Part shown: piece by piece, positions 54,598 to 62,707 of the stretch
Numbering within the stretch: position 1 is the stretch's first letter
Layout: each line of letters starts with the position of its first letter
NCBI RefSeq assembly: GCF_013978595.1
Contig: NZ_JACDTZ010000001.1
Span: 186,001 to 250,000, forward strand
Length of the DNA: 64,000 nucleotides
Direction of reading: 5' to 3'
Origin: Corynebacterium haematomassiliense
GTDB taxonomy: Bacteria; Actinomycetota; Actinomycetes; Mycobacteriales; Mycobacteriaceae
Program-made: the position numbers and the translations under genes
The notes under the pieces: model-generated
Databases searched by the model: none
Told to the model about the DNA's origin: nothing
The model's input: the letters and a program-made list of their open reading frames with translations, nothing else

Positions 54598-56010
54598 CTA
54601 AGCCTTCGAGTATTCCTCCTGCGTTTGCTCAATCACCTGCGGGCGGCCAGTGGCGAAGTACAGCACGGTCATGATCACCGTGAACACCACACCGATGCCC
54701 AGTGCGAGGCGGAAGTCCGGCAGCCACGCCATGATGCCGAAGGTGAACAGGATGAACGCGATGGCGAAGTACTGCCCGTACGGCCAGAACGGCACGGCGA
54801 ACTTCAGGGCGCGCTGCTCCTCGACGGTCATCTGCTTGCGCATGGCCACCTGCGCGAACAGGATCATCAACCACACAAACACGGTGGCGAAGGTGGCCAG
54901 TGCGGCGATGGTCTCGAAGACATCGGGGTAGCGGGCGTTGAGGAACACACCGATGACCAGCACGGCGAGCAGGGAGACAATCGTCATCACAGGCACGTCG
55001 CGGTAGGTCTTCGCCATGCGGCGCGGCGCCAGGTTCTCCTTGGCCAGGCCGGTGAGCACGCGGCCGGTGCCGAACAGATCGGCATTGATGGCGGAAAGCG
55101 CGGAGGTGATGACCACGAAGTTCAGCAGGCCGGCAGCCCAGTTCACGCCGAGGGTGTTGAAGATCTGCACGAACGGCGACTCTTCGCCGGTGATCGTGCG
55201 CCACGGGTTGAGTACCAGAATGATCGAGATCGCCAGCACGTAGAAGATCAGGATGCGCGCCGGGACGGTGTTCACGGCCTTCGGGATGGAGCGCTCCGGG
55301 TCATCAGCCTCCGCACCTGCCACACCGATGATCTCGGTGCCGCCGAACGCGAACAGCACCAGGATGAAGGAGGCGACCATGCCGGAGACACCGTTAGGGA
55401 AGAAGCCGCCGTCGTTCCACAGATTGCTAATCGACGACACCTCCGGATCCTGCCCGAGATTGAACACAAGAATCGCCGCACCGCCGACAATCATGGCCAC
55501 CACGGCCGTGACCTTGACGATGGTGAACGCGAACTCCAACTCACCAAACCAACGCACGGTAGCCAGGTTGGCCGCGCCGATAATCAGCAGCGTGACGGCA
55601 ATCCACACCCACGCGGCTGTGTCTGGGAACCACAACTTCATGTAAATGCCGATGGCCGTCAGGTCCGCCAGACACACGATCATCATCTCGAAGGCGAACA
55701 TCCAGCCGGTGATGTAGCCTCCCCAGCCGCCGAGGTACTTGCGGCAGTACACGGCGAACGAGCCGCGGACCGGGTTGCGCACGCTCATCTCGCCGAGCGC
55801 GCGGAGCATGAAATACACCACCGCGCCGCCGAGCAGGTACACCAGCAGCACGGACGGGCCGGCGGCCTGGATCGCACCGGCGGAGCCGTAGAACAGGCCG
55901 GTGCCGATGGCGGAACCGAGCGCGATGAAGTGGATGTGGCGGGCGGAAAGGCCCTTGCGCTTCGGTTTGGGCTTGTTAACGGATTCAGATGGTGCAGTCA
56001 TAACAGACAT
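54598..56010 (-). CDS. Amino-acid permease, probably for histidine
   Basis: This 470-residue APC-superfamily permease has 12 membrane segments, the N-terminal signature HFIALGSAIGTGLFYGS and the block LFAFGGTEIIGVAGAEADDP. By sequence alone it could carry histidine, proline, GABA or aromatic amino acids. The leader in front of it, with three histidine codons before a terminator hairpin, points to histidine. It starts at 56010 with a GAAAGAG site 9 bases upstream and ends before a strong terminator, so it is monocistronic. Confidence 0.85.
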   Translation of the reverse strand: MSVMTAPSESVNKPKPKRKGLSARHIHFIALGSAIGTGLFYGSAGAIQAAGPSVLLVYLLGGAVVYFMLRALGEMSVRNPVRGSFAVYCRKYLGGWGGYITGWMFAFEMMIVCLADLTAIGIYMKLWFPDTAAWVWIAVTLLIIGAANLATVRWFGELEFAFTIVKVTAVVAMIVGGAAILVFNLGQDPEVSSISNLWNDGGFFPNGVSGMVASFILVLFAFGGTEIIGVAGAEADDPERSIPKAVNTVPARILIFYVLAISIILVLNPWRTITGEESPFVQIFNTLGVNWAAGLLNFVVITSALSAINADLFGTGRVLTGLAKENLAPRRMAKTYRDVPVMTIVSLLAVLVIGVFLNARYPDVFETIAALATFATVFVWLMILFAQVAMRKQMTVEEQRALKFAVPFWPYGQYFAIAFILFTFGIMAWLPDFRLALGIGVVFTVIMTVLYFATGRPQVIEQTQEEYSKA

Positions 56011-56194
56011 AACTGTGCTCTTTCGGGAAGCAATGCGCGAATCGGAGGCGCGGGGAATGGGATTGAGGTGTGCCCGAAGCTGGGCGGCGTCTCCCCGGTT
56101 TGGCCGTCGGTAGGCAAGTGCAGCCGTGCACCTCGCGGACGGATCCGGGGGCGCGGTGTGAACGACATAAGCCTTGAGTGTTGCCCGTGCTAAC

Positions 56195-56241
56195 GAGAAA
56201 CCCCCTGCGCTTTGAGCAGCAGAGGCTGTTAGCGCAGGGGG
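56195..56241 (-). promoter_or_regulatory. Attenuator hairpin in the permease leader
   Basis: On the minus strand a perfect 10-bp GC-rich stem (56232-56241 with 56201-56210), containing a smaller inner stem (56225-56228 with 56217-56220), is followed by TTTCTCG. It lies between the histidine-codon leader ORF and the permease start, the place of a transcription attenuator. A competing pairing is possible between 56260-56268 (leader stop region) and 56226-56235, which would break the terminator. Confidence 0.65.
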
Positions 56242-56262
56242 CTGGAGTCGGCCGACACCGCG

Positions 56263-56355
56263 CTACAGATGATGATGCAGGCGGGCCGGCTGGGTATTCA
56301 GCATCGCAGAACGCTCGGCCGTGGCCGAGGTTGCAAGTGCGGTGCTGTTGATCAT
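56263..56355 (-). CDS. Histidine-rich leader peptide (30 codons)
   Basis: This small ORF starts at an ATG (56355-56353), reads 30 codons and ends in CTG-CAT-CAT-CAT-CTG-TAG, that is Leu-His-His-His-Leu-stop. TACGGT (56363-56368) lies 7 bases before the ATG, matching the leaderless promoter layout of the region. The attenuator hairpin begins about 20 bases after its stop codon. Ribosome stalling at the histidine codons when charged histidine tRNA is scarce would then control read-through into the permease gene. An internal ATG at 56304 gives a 13-codon version. Confidence 0.6.
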   Translation of the reverse strand: MINSTALATSATAERSAMLNTQPARLHHHL

Positions 56356-56455
56356 GCCGACGACCGTAGCACGGTGGGTGGTGCCTTCGCAGCGGATTGT
56401 GGAAAATATTTGCCGCAATGCTCGAAGCACTAGGTCAGAGGTTGCGAAAGAGCCT

Positions 56456-56938
56456 TTAGAACTTAAACGGGAGAACGTCTTTCAGGCCGATCATCGCGGC
56501 GATTGTGAGAACTGCTCCGATGAAACCGCCGAGCACCCCGGCGAGTACCGCTGAGGTCGACGATCCATCCTCGACCGGTGCGGGCTTCGAAGCGGGAACC
56601 TTCGCGCACTTGTCGTAGATTTCGAGTTGCCCCTTTTCGTCGGCAATTCTTTCCGTGAGCTCCTGGACAAGGTCCTTGTTGGCATCGGAACGCGACTTTT
56701 CTGACTTCAGCTCAGATTCGGCCTCGGCGATGGCGTCGAGGCTTTCCTTCTTGAATTTCTTCACCTCATCCTGCGTGTAATACACCGGGAAATACATGCG
56801 GTTGTTCTGCATCTCGGTGATCGAGTAGTTCACGCGGCAATCGGTGCCGACGTGCTCGATGGTGTACGCCTGGGCGGTGGTAATAGATCCGGCCAGGGTG
56901 CTAGCTGCAACTGCAGAAACGATGAGCTTGGTGCGCAT
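56456..56938 (-). CDS. Secreted, membrane-anchored coiled-coil protein of unknown function
   Basis: This 160-residue protein has a signal peptide (SAVAASTLAGSITTAQA), a mature part beginning with a single cysteine in GTDCRVNYS, a highly charged helical middle (residues 58-105, rich in Lys/Glu, probably coiled coil), a second cysteine (YDKCAKV) and a C-terminal membrane segment (VLGGFIGAVLTIAAMIG). It would sit outside, held by its C-terminus. The ATG at 56938 has a clear AAGGAG site. I do not recognise the family. Confidence 0.78.
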   Translation of the reverse strand: MRTKLIVSAVAASTLAGSITTAQAYTIEHVGTDCRVNYSITEMQNNRMYFPVYYTQDEVKKFKKESLDAIAEAESELKSEKSRSDANKDLVQELTERIADEKGQLEIYDKCAKVPASKPAPVEDGSSTSAVLAGVLGGFIGAVLTIAAMIGLKDVLPFKF

Positions 56939-56983
56939 GGATGCTCCTTGAAAGCTGAGGGGCGGGAGACGGGCACGGGGGTG

Positions 56984-56994
56984 CGTCGATAAGC
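56984..56994 (+). repeat. Intergenic copy of the CGTCGATARGC word
   Basis: Copy CGTCGATAAGC followed by AAAATG, in the gap between the citrate transporter and the coiled-coil protein gene. See the finding on the 13 copies. Confidence 0.7.
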
Positions 56995-57027
56995 AAAATG
57001 CTCGAAAGAAAAGATTACTGCACGGAG

Positions 57028-58377
57028 CTACGCGAAGACGCCGAACGCCCAAGATCCCAGCACCAGCAGGACCGAGAACGCCCAGCACACCGGGAACGCG
57101 AGGCGGATGTACTTGCCCATTTCGCCTCGGGCAAGGCCCAGCGCCAGCCAGAGAGCAGGGGAGAACGGGCTGACGAACGTGCCGATGACGTTGCCCACGA
57201 TCATCGCGGATGCGGCGCCCATGCCGGAGACGCCGAATGCCTCAGCGGTCTGCTGCACGATTGGAAGGACGGAGAAGTAGTAGGCGTCGGTGGAGGTGGC
57301 CAGGTCCAGCGGCACGCCCAAAAGGCCGACGATGATGTGGATGTACGGGCCGACTGCCTCCGGCAAGATGGCGATGAGTGACAGTGCGATCTGCTCCAAC
57401 ATGCCAGTGCCGTCGAGGATGCCCAGGAACATCGCCGCGGCGAGGATGACGCCAGCCATGGACAACGCGGTGGGTGCGTGGCGGCGCAACACGTCGGTTT
57501 GATCCTCGAGCTGGGCAAAGTTGATCACCAGCAGCAGCGCAGTGCCGACAAGAAACGCCGGCGCCGGAGATGCGAGGCCGGACACGAGGACGCCGATCAG
57601 CGCGATAGTGATCAGCGCGTTCGCCCACGTCACCCAGGTGCCGCTGCGCTGCGTGAACTCCAGCTTGGCGCGTTCCTCCTGCTGGAGGTTGGAGAAGTCC
57701 TCGGCGACAGCGTTGACGTCTACTGTTCCTTGGGCTGGGCCCGCGGCGGATGCCCGGCGACCTTCAACCACGCCGAAAATCGCGGCGACGACGAACACGA
57801 GCACAATGGCGACCCCCTGGACCGGCAGCAGGTGGGCCCAGATCTCGTTCGGCGAGGGGCCGATGACGGAGCTGGCGCGGCCGACGGGGCCACCCCACGG
57901 CAGCATGTTCATCACGGATGCGGACAGCGCCACGATGGTCAGCAGCACGTAGCGCGACATGCGCATTGCCTCGTACAGCGGGAGCAATGCCGGGATGGTG
58001 AGCAGAAACGTCGTGGAGCCGGAGCCGTCCAGGTGGGCGACGATGGCGATGGCAGCCGTGCCCAGCGTGACCAGCAGCGGCGTGCCACGAGTGGCTTTGA
58101 TCAGCGCCTTGATCACGGGCTCGAACAGCCCGACGTCGGAGAGGATGCCGAAGTAGATGATGGCGAAGATGAACATCACCACGACGTTCATCACCCGGTC
58201 CAACCCGTCCATGTAGAAGTCCGAGATCTCGGCAACGCCAGCACCGGTGAGCACGGCACCGACGATGGGGATGAGCGTCATCGCGACGATCGGGTGGGTC
58301 TTGCCTTTAAGCAAAAGCCCGACCGTGACCACGATGATGGCCAGGCCGAGCAGTGTCAGCGCGAGGGGAGAAGTCAT
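57028..58377 (-). CDS. CitMHS-family citrate transporter
   Basis: This 449-residue protein has about 12 membrane segments and looks like a CitM/CitH metal-citrate:proton symporter (N-terminal LLLKGKTHPIVAMTLIPIVGA, central HLDGSGSTTFLLTIPALLPLY and C-terminal VSPFSPALWLALGLA). In C. glutamicum CitH takes up Ca- or Mg-citrate under control of CitAB; no such regulator is near here. TAGGAT lies 6 bases before the ATG (58384-58389) and overlaps an inverted repeat. Confidence 0.88.
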   Translation of the reverse strand: MTSPLALTLLGLAIIVVTVGLLLKGKTHPIVAMTLIPIVGAVLTGAGVAEISDFYMDGLDRVMNVVVMFIFAIIYFGILSDVGLFEPVIKALIKATRGTPLLVTLGTAAIAIVAHLDGSGSTTFLLTIPALLPLYEAMRMSRYVLLTIVALSASVMNMLPWGGPVGRASSVIGPSPNEIWAHLLPVQGVAIVLVFVVAAIFGVVEGRRASAAGPAQGTVDVNAVAEDFSNLQQEERAKLEFTQRSGTWVTWANALITIALIGVLVSGLASPAPAFLVGTALLLVINFAQLEDQTDVLRRHAPTALSMAGVILAAAMFLGILDGTGMLEQIALSLIAILPEAVGPYIHIIVGLLGVPLDLATSTDAYYFSVLPIVQQTAEAFGVSGMGAASAMIVGNVIGTFVSPFSPALWLALGLARGEMGKYIRLAFPVCWAFSVLLVLGSWAFGVFA

Positions 58378-58383
58378 GGGGGA

Positions 58384-58420
58384 ATCCTAAATCACAGCCG
58401 TTAGTGCGCTGTGGTTTAGG
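58384..58420 (-). promoter_or_regulatory. Promoter with overlapping inverted repeat, citrate transporter
   Basis: A 13-bp inverted repeat with one mismatch (CCTAAATCACAGC at 58386-58398 and GCTGTGGTTTAGG at 58408-58420) overlaps the TAGGAT -10 hexamer (58384-58389, minus strand) of the citrate transporter gene. A regulator bound here would probably repress. Confidence 0.5.
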
Positions 58421-58449
58421 TCATGATGTGATCTCCTTGGTGTGAACGG

Positions 58450-58517
58450 AAACCGGCTACCTACAACCGGCTCCCAGGTGGAAAATCGGGGACTAGCCGG
58501 ATGTAGGTAGCCGGTTT
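58450..58517. repeat. Long inverted repeat (68 bases)
   Basis: A perfect 16-bp inverted repeat (58450-58465 with 58502-58517) continues, after one mismatch, with 6 more pairs (58467-58472 with 58495-58500), leaving a 22-base loop. It lies after the lipoprotein gene 58565-59536 and before the citrate transporter promoter. There is no T-run. It may be a terminator, an RNA stability element or a small non-autonomous mobile element. Confidence 0.6.
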
Positions 58518-58564
58518 GGTACGGCGCGGGCAACTGGGACACTGGGACACTCGGACGGCGCGGG

Positions 58565-59536
58565 TTACTGAGAAGCGCTGTCCTCCGCCGAGCCCAGCGT
58601 CACCGGGACCATGACCACGCCTCCGACGTCTTCGTGGAGGCAGTGGGTGAAGTCGCCGTCGGGGAAGTCCACGTGGAACCGGGGGAAGTAGTCCACGTCG
58701 CAGCGCCAGCCGTCGGGGGAGGTCCAGGCGTGGGGCGAGTGCTCGTCGCCAAGCTGCTGCTCGTCCAGTGCATAGTACTGGCGAATGGCTTCGTTCACGC
58801 TGTTGCAGTCGGTGCCCCTTTGGGTGGCCACCGCCACAAGTTGGCGGTTCTCCTGAGGCTTGGACACGCCGCAGATCGTGCCTTCCTCCGCCGCGCTGAG
58901 GTCGATGTTGTCTAAGCTCTCCCCAGCGAGGTAGGGGATGGGGGTCTTCTTGCCAAGGCGCTGGTAGTCCACCACGGGGCTAAACGGGTAAGGCTCCGAG
59001 TTCTTGATCACCACGGTGTTGGCGCCGCGTTTGATCACCACCGTGTCTTCGGTTGGCCGGGCCAGGGTGAAACCACTGGCGTTGACCTTTTCGCCGGGAT
59101 TGAGCTCCTTTGTGTCCGGGGCAAGCTCGATTGTTCTGGACTCGTTTCCGGAAAAACCGAAGACCGTGCCGTACTCGAGGGTCATGCGCGCACGAGTACC
59201 CACGTGGGTGGCGTCGCAGCCGAACGGGAACGGCGTGTCCATGTCGGTTGGGTCGATTGGCACCGTGCATCCGTTGCTTCCGGTGCCGGGGAAGGTTAAC
59301 AAGTACGCGTCGTTGACCAAAAAATCCTCGGCGGGCACCTCCGTGAGCGCCTCCAAGTCGATCTGGCCGTTGTCATCGACCGCGCCGGGCTCGTCCACTG
59401 CGCTTTCTACTGGGCTTTCCACTGCGCTTTCCACTGGGCTTTCCACAGTGCTTTCCGACGAGCCGCAGGCCGCCATCGCCAACGCAGACGCTGCCAGAAC
59501 GGTGACGATGGAAACGGGGCGGTACGTGCTGGTCAT
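58565..59536 (-). CDS. Lipoprotein of unknown function with ESPV/ESAV repeats
   Basis: This 323-residue protein has a signal peptide and lipobox (MAAC, Cys24), then four-residue repeats of the type VESP/VESA encoded by a 12-base tandem repeat, then a globular domain with several cysteines (SNGC, FGCDA, TICG, TDCN, WRCD, THCL). The globular part is clearly similar to the next gene upstream (PGTGSNGC, PFPFG, LGDEHSPxAWxSPDGWRCD). The start at 59536 has a perfect AGGAGGGA site. The function is unknown. Confidence 0.83.
   Translation of the reverse strand: MTSTYRPVSIVTVLAASALAMAACGSSESTVESPVESAVESPVESAVDEPGAVDDNGQIDLEALTEVPAEDFLVNDAYLLTFPGTGSNGCTVPIDPTDMDTPFPFGCDATHVGTRARMTLEYGTVFGFSGNESRTIELAPDTKELNPGEKVNASGFTLARPTEDTVVIKRGANTVVIKNSEPYPFSPVVDYQRLGKKTPIPYLAGESLDNIDLSAAEEGTICGVSKPQENRQLVAVATQRGTDCNSVNEAIRQYYALDEQQLGDEHSPHAWTSPDGWRCDVDYFPRFHVDFPDGDFTHCLHEDVGGVVMVPVTLGSAEDSASQ
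59391..59456. repeat. 12-base tandem repeat within lipoprotein gene
   Basis: About five units of CTTTCCACTGSG-type sequence encode the four-residue ESPV/ESAV repeats just after the lipid-anchor site. Loss or gain of units would keep the frame. Confidence 0.7.
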
Positions 59537-59555
59537 GTCGGCTGCTCCCTCCTGC

Positions 59556-60365
59556 CTACTGCGCTGCGCCGCGGGGCGGCAGGTCGACAACCACTGCGCC
59601 GCCGGAGCCTTCGCGGTAGCAGTTCGGGTACGAGTCCGCTCCAAACTCGTGGTGGGGCATGGGGAAGAAGGAAAAGTCGCAGCGCCAGCCGTCGGGGGAG
59701 TTCCAGGCTACTGGGGAGTGCTCGTCGCCAAGCGTTGCGCGGTCTTGTCGGAAGTACTGTGAGATCGCCTGAAGCGCCGCGCCACAGTCGGTGTTGTTGG
59801 CCAGCGCCACCGGAACCGACACGCCGCCGTTGGGCAGCGGCTTGAACCCGCACAGGAACCCTTCCGGCGCCGCGTTGGGGTCGTACCGGTCCGGGGTGCG
59901 GCCGCGGATGATGGTGTTGGGGAGCTGTTCGCCGTAGCGCTGGAAGCTGACAATCGGGCTAAAGGTGAACACGGACCCGGCGACGATCGCCGCGGCGTGC
60001 GCACCGCGCTCAATCACCGCCACGTCGTGCTCCGGGCGGCCGACAGTGAAGCCGCCGACGGTTACCTTTTGGCCGGGCAGAAGCTCCGTGTCGCTGTCGC
60101 CGAACTGCAGCGACCGGTTCTGGTTGGCCACGAACCCGACGATCGGGTCGTACTCCAAAGCGAAATGGCTGCCGTCGCTGTACGCGGCGTCGATGCCGAA
60201 CGGGAACGGCGCGTCCGCGGCGGCGGGGATCACGCAGCCGTTGCTGCCCGTGCCAGGCAGCGCGATGACGAACAGGTTGTTGTGCAGGAACGGCTCTGCG
60301 GGAACGTCTTGCAGGGCGTCGATGTCGATGTCGTGGGCTTTGCGTGCTGCGGTGTTGGGGTCCAT
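59556..60365 (-). CDS. Paralog of the lipoprotein, without signal peptide
   Basis: This 269-residue protein matches the globular domain of the following gene across its full length, including the cysteines (SNGC, FLCG, TDCG, WRCD, PNCY), but it begins directly with the domain. The ATG at 60365 has a good AAGGAG site 8-9 bases upstream; the open frame further upstream has no hydrophobic signal with a start codon. It ends 19 bases before the lipoprotein gene, so both are cotranscribed. The loss or lack of a signal is surprising for a cysteine-rich domain. Confidence 0.78.
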   Translation of the reverse strand: MDPNTAARKAHDIDIDALQDVPAEPFLHNNLFVIALPGTGSNGCVIPAAADAPFPFGIDAAYSDGSHFALEYDPIVGFVANQNRSLQFGDSDTELLPGQKVTVGGFTVGRPEHDVAVIERGAHAAAIVAGSVFTFSPIVSFQRYGEQLPNTIIRGRTPDRYDPNAAPEGFLCGFKPLPNGGVSVPVALANNTDCGAALQAISQYFRQDRATLGDEHSPVAWNSPDGWRCDFSFFPMPHHEFGADSYPNCYREGSGGAVVVDLPPRGAAQ

Positions 60366-60400
60366 CGTCGGGGCTCCTTCGAGGTGTGGGGCAGGGGTGG

Positions 60401-60411
60401 CGTCGATAGGC
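60401..60411 (+). repeat. Intergenic copy of the CGTCGATARGC word
   Basis: Copy CGTCGATAGGC followed by AATG, in the gap between the lipoprotein paralog and the helicase gene. See the finding on the 13 copies. Confidence 0.7.
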
Positions 60412-60516
60412 AATGTGACCTGCACCACGAACTCTAGTGGGAGGTGTGTGACTTCGCCCGCCGAGAAAATCCAGGAATAGTTACCGGGGCGCACAATGGC
60501 GTACGCTGGGCCAGCG

Positions 60517-62598
60517 ATGAGCATTTCCGAAAACGCCACCGGCGGCGAGAACGAGCCGGATATGAATGTGTCGGAAAACCAGAAAGACCCGCAGGATGTC
60601 GCGGCCGAAATCGTTGAGGCCGTAGTAGAGGACGCCAGGGATGCGGGGGTTTCTGAGGAGACCGGCGCCACGGACACCGTGGCCATTGAAAACGACAATG
60701 ATGTGCTGAAGCTTAACGACGAGCCTTCGGCCGAACCCGCCGCCGAGCCCGAGAAGCCCGAAAACGGCTTTGAGAAGCTCGGCCTGCCCGACGAGGTCAT
60801 CGAGGCGGTCAAGCGCGTCGGCTTCGAGCAGCCCTCGCCGATTCAGGCGCAGACCATTCCGCTGCTCATGGACGGCCGCGACGTGGTCGGCCTCGCACAG
60901 ACCGGCACCGGCAAGACCGCGGCGTTCGCGCTGCCGGTGCTGTCCCAGATCGACCCGGAGAAGCGCTACCCGCAGGCCCTCGTGCTCGCGCCGACGCGTG
61001 AGCTGGCGCTGCAGGTGTCCGACTCCTTCCAGAGCTTCGCCGACCACATCGACGGCGTGAGCATCCTGCCGATCTACGGCGGCCAGGCCTACGGCATCCA
61101 GCTGTCCGGGCTGCGCCGCGGCGCCCAGGTCATCGTGGGCACCCCGGGCCGTGTGATCGACCACCTGGAGAAGGGCTCGCTGGACATCTCCAACCTGAGC
61201 TTCCTGGTGCTGGACGAGGCCGACGAGATGCTCAACATGGGCTTCCAGGAAGACGTCGAGCGCATCCTGGAGGACACCCCGGATTCCAAGCAGGTGGCGC
61301 TGTTCTCGGCGACGATGCCGAACGCGATCCGCCGCATCTCCCGCGACTACCTCAACGACCCGGAAGAGGTCACCGTCAAGTCGGAGACGCGCACCAACAC
61401 CAACATCACCCAGCGCTACCTGTTCACCGCGCACCGCAACAAGCTCGACGCGATCACCCGCATCCTCGAGGTGACCGAGTTCGAGGCAATGATCGTGTTC
61501 GTGCGCACCAAGAACGAGACCGAGGAGTTGGCCGAGAAGCTGCGCGCCCGCGGGTTCTCCGCCGCCGCCATCAACGGCGACATCGCCCAGCAGCAGCGCG
61601 AGCGCACCGTGGACCAGCTCCGCGACGGCCGCCTGGACATCCTAGTGGCCACCGACGTCGCCGCTCGCGGCCTGGACGTCGAGCGCATCTCGCACGTGCT
61701 CAACTACGACATCCCGAACGACACAGAGTCCTACGTCCACCGCATCGGCCGCACCGGCCGCGCAGGCCGCTCCGGCGAGGCGATCCTGTTTGTCACCCCG
61801 CGCGAGCGCCGCATGCTGCGCTCCATCGAGCGCGTGACCAACGCGACCATCGAAGAGATGGACCTGCCCACCGTGGACGAGGTCAACGAATCGCGCAAGG
61901 CCAAGTTCATGGACTCCATCACCGAGTCGCTTGAGGCCACCGACCTGCAGATCTTCAAGACCATGGTGCGCGAGTACTCCGCGGCGAACAATGTGCCTAT
62001 GGACGACATCGCCGCCGCCCTGGCCACCCAGGCCCTGGCTGGCGACGAGTTCCTGATGAAGGAGCCGCCGCGCGACAAGCGCGACCGCCGCGACCGTGAC
62101 CGCTTCGACCGCGACGATCGCCGCGGGCGCGGACGCGACCGCTTCGACCGCGACGACCGTGGCGACAGGGGTCGCGGCCGCCGCTTCGACGACAGCGGCA
62201 ACTTCGACACCTACCGCCTGGACGTGGGCAAGCGCCAGCACGTCCGCCCGGGTGCCATCGTCGGCGCCCTGGCCAACGAGGGCGGGCTGAGCTCTAAGGA
62301 CTTCGGCCGCATCACCATCGGCGGCGACTTCACCCTGGTGGAGCTGCCGAAGAACCTGGACCAAGCTGTGCTGGACCGCCTGGAGGACACCCGCATCTCC
62401 GGCCAGCTGATCAACATCCAGCGCGACCACGGCGCACCCCCGCGCGATCGCGGCGGCCGAGGCCGCGGCGGACGCGGGGGCTACCGCGGCGGACGCGGCC
62501 GCGACGACCGTGGCGACAGGGGCGATCGCGGTGGACGCGGAGGCTACCGCGGAGGCCGTGGCCGCGGCCGCGACGACAGGCGCGACCGCTGGGATTAA
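60517..62598 (+). CDS. deaD: DEAD-box RNA helicase, DeaD/CsdA type
   Basis: This 693-residue helicase unwinds RNA, probably in ribosome assembly and cold adaptation. It has an acidic N-terminal extension (about 85 residues), the Q motif (FEKLGLPDEVIEAVKRVGF then PSPIQ), AQTGTGKT, PTRELA, VLDEADE, SAT and HRIGRTGRAGR, a DbpA-type RNA-binding domain (GAIVGALANEGGLSSKDFG onward), and two RGG/RDD-rich tails that would bind RNA without sequence preference. I choose the ATG at 60517, because a TACGCT hexamer (60502-60507) lies between it and the earlier ATG at 60496. A strong terminator follows. Confidence 0.93.
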   Translation: MSISENATGGENEPDMNVSENQKDPQDVAAEIVEAVVEDARDAGVSEETGATDTVAIENDNDVLKLNDEPSAEPAAEPEKPENGFEKLGLPDEVIEAVKRVGFEQPSPIQAQTIPLLMDGRDVVGLAQTGTGKTAAFALPVLSQIDPEKRYPQALVLAPTRELALQVSDSFQSFADHIDGVSILPIYGGQAYGIQLSGLRRGAQVIVGTPGRVIDHLEKGSLDISNLSFLVLDEADEMLNMGFQEDVERILEDTPDSKQVALFSATMPNAIRRISRDYLNDPEEVTVKSETRTNTNITQRYLFTAHRNKLDAITRILEVTEFEAMIVFVRTKNETEELAEKLRARGFSAAAINGDIAQQQRERTVDQLRDGRLDILVATDVAARGLDVERISHVLNYDIPNDTESYVHRIGRTGRAGRSGEAILFVTPRERRMLRSIERVTNATIEEMDLPTVDEVNESRKAKFMDSITESLEATDLQIFKTMVREYSAANNVPMDDIAAALATQALAGDEFLMKEPPRDKRDRRDRDRFDRDDRRGRGRDRFDRDDRGDRGRGRRFDDSGNFDTYRLDVGKRQHVRPGAIVGALANEGGLSSKDFGRITIGGDFTLVELPKNLDQAVLDRLEDTRISGQLINIQRDHGAPPRDRGGRGRGGRGGYRGGRGRDDRGDRGDRGGRGGYRGGRGRGRDDRRDRWD

Positions 62599-62610
62599 GC
62601 CCCAATATTG

Positions 62611-62656
62611 AAGCAGCCGGCACAGCTCAAAAGCAGCGTGCCGGCTGCTTTGGGTT
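62611..62656 (+). terminator. Rho-independent terminator of deaD
   Basis: A perfect 13-bp stem (62611-62623 with 62638-62650) with a 14-base loop is followed by a T-rich stretch (TTTGGGTTTGG), 12 bases after the helicase stop. Confidence 0.8.
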
Positions 62657-62675
62657 TGGGTGGGGGACTGGAGGG

Positions 62676-62686
62676 CGTCGATAGGC
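62676..62686 (+). repeat. Intergenic copy of the CGTCGATARGC word
   Basis: Copy CGTCGATAGGC followed by AAGGG, between the deaD terminator and the protease gene, 8 bases before the latter's -10 hexamer. See the finding on the 13 copies. Confidence 0.7.
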
Positions 62687-62707
62687 AAGGGTGCTAGGTT
62701 AATGCGC

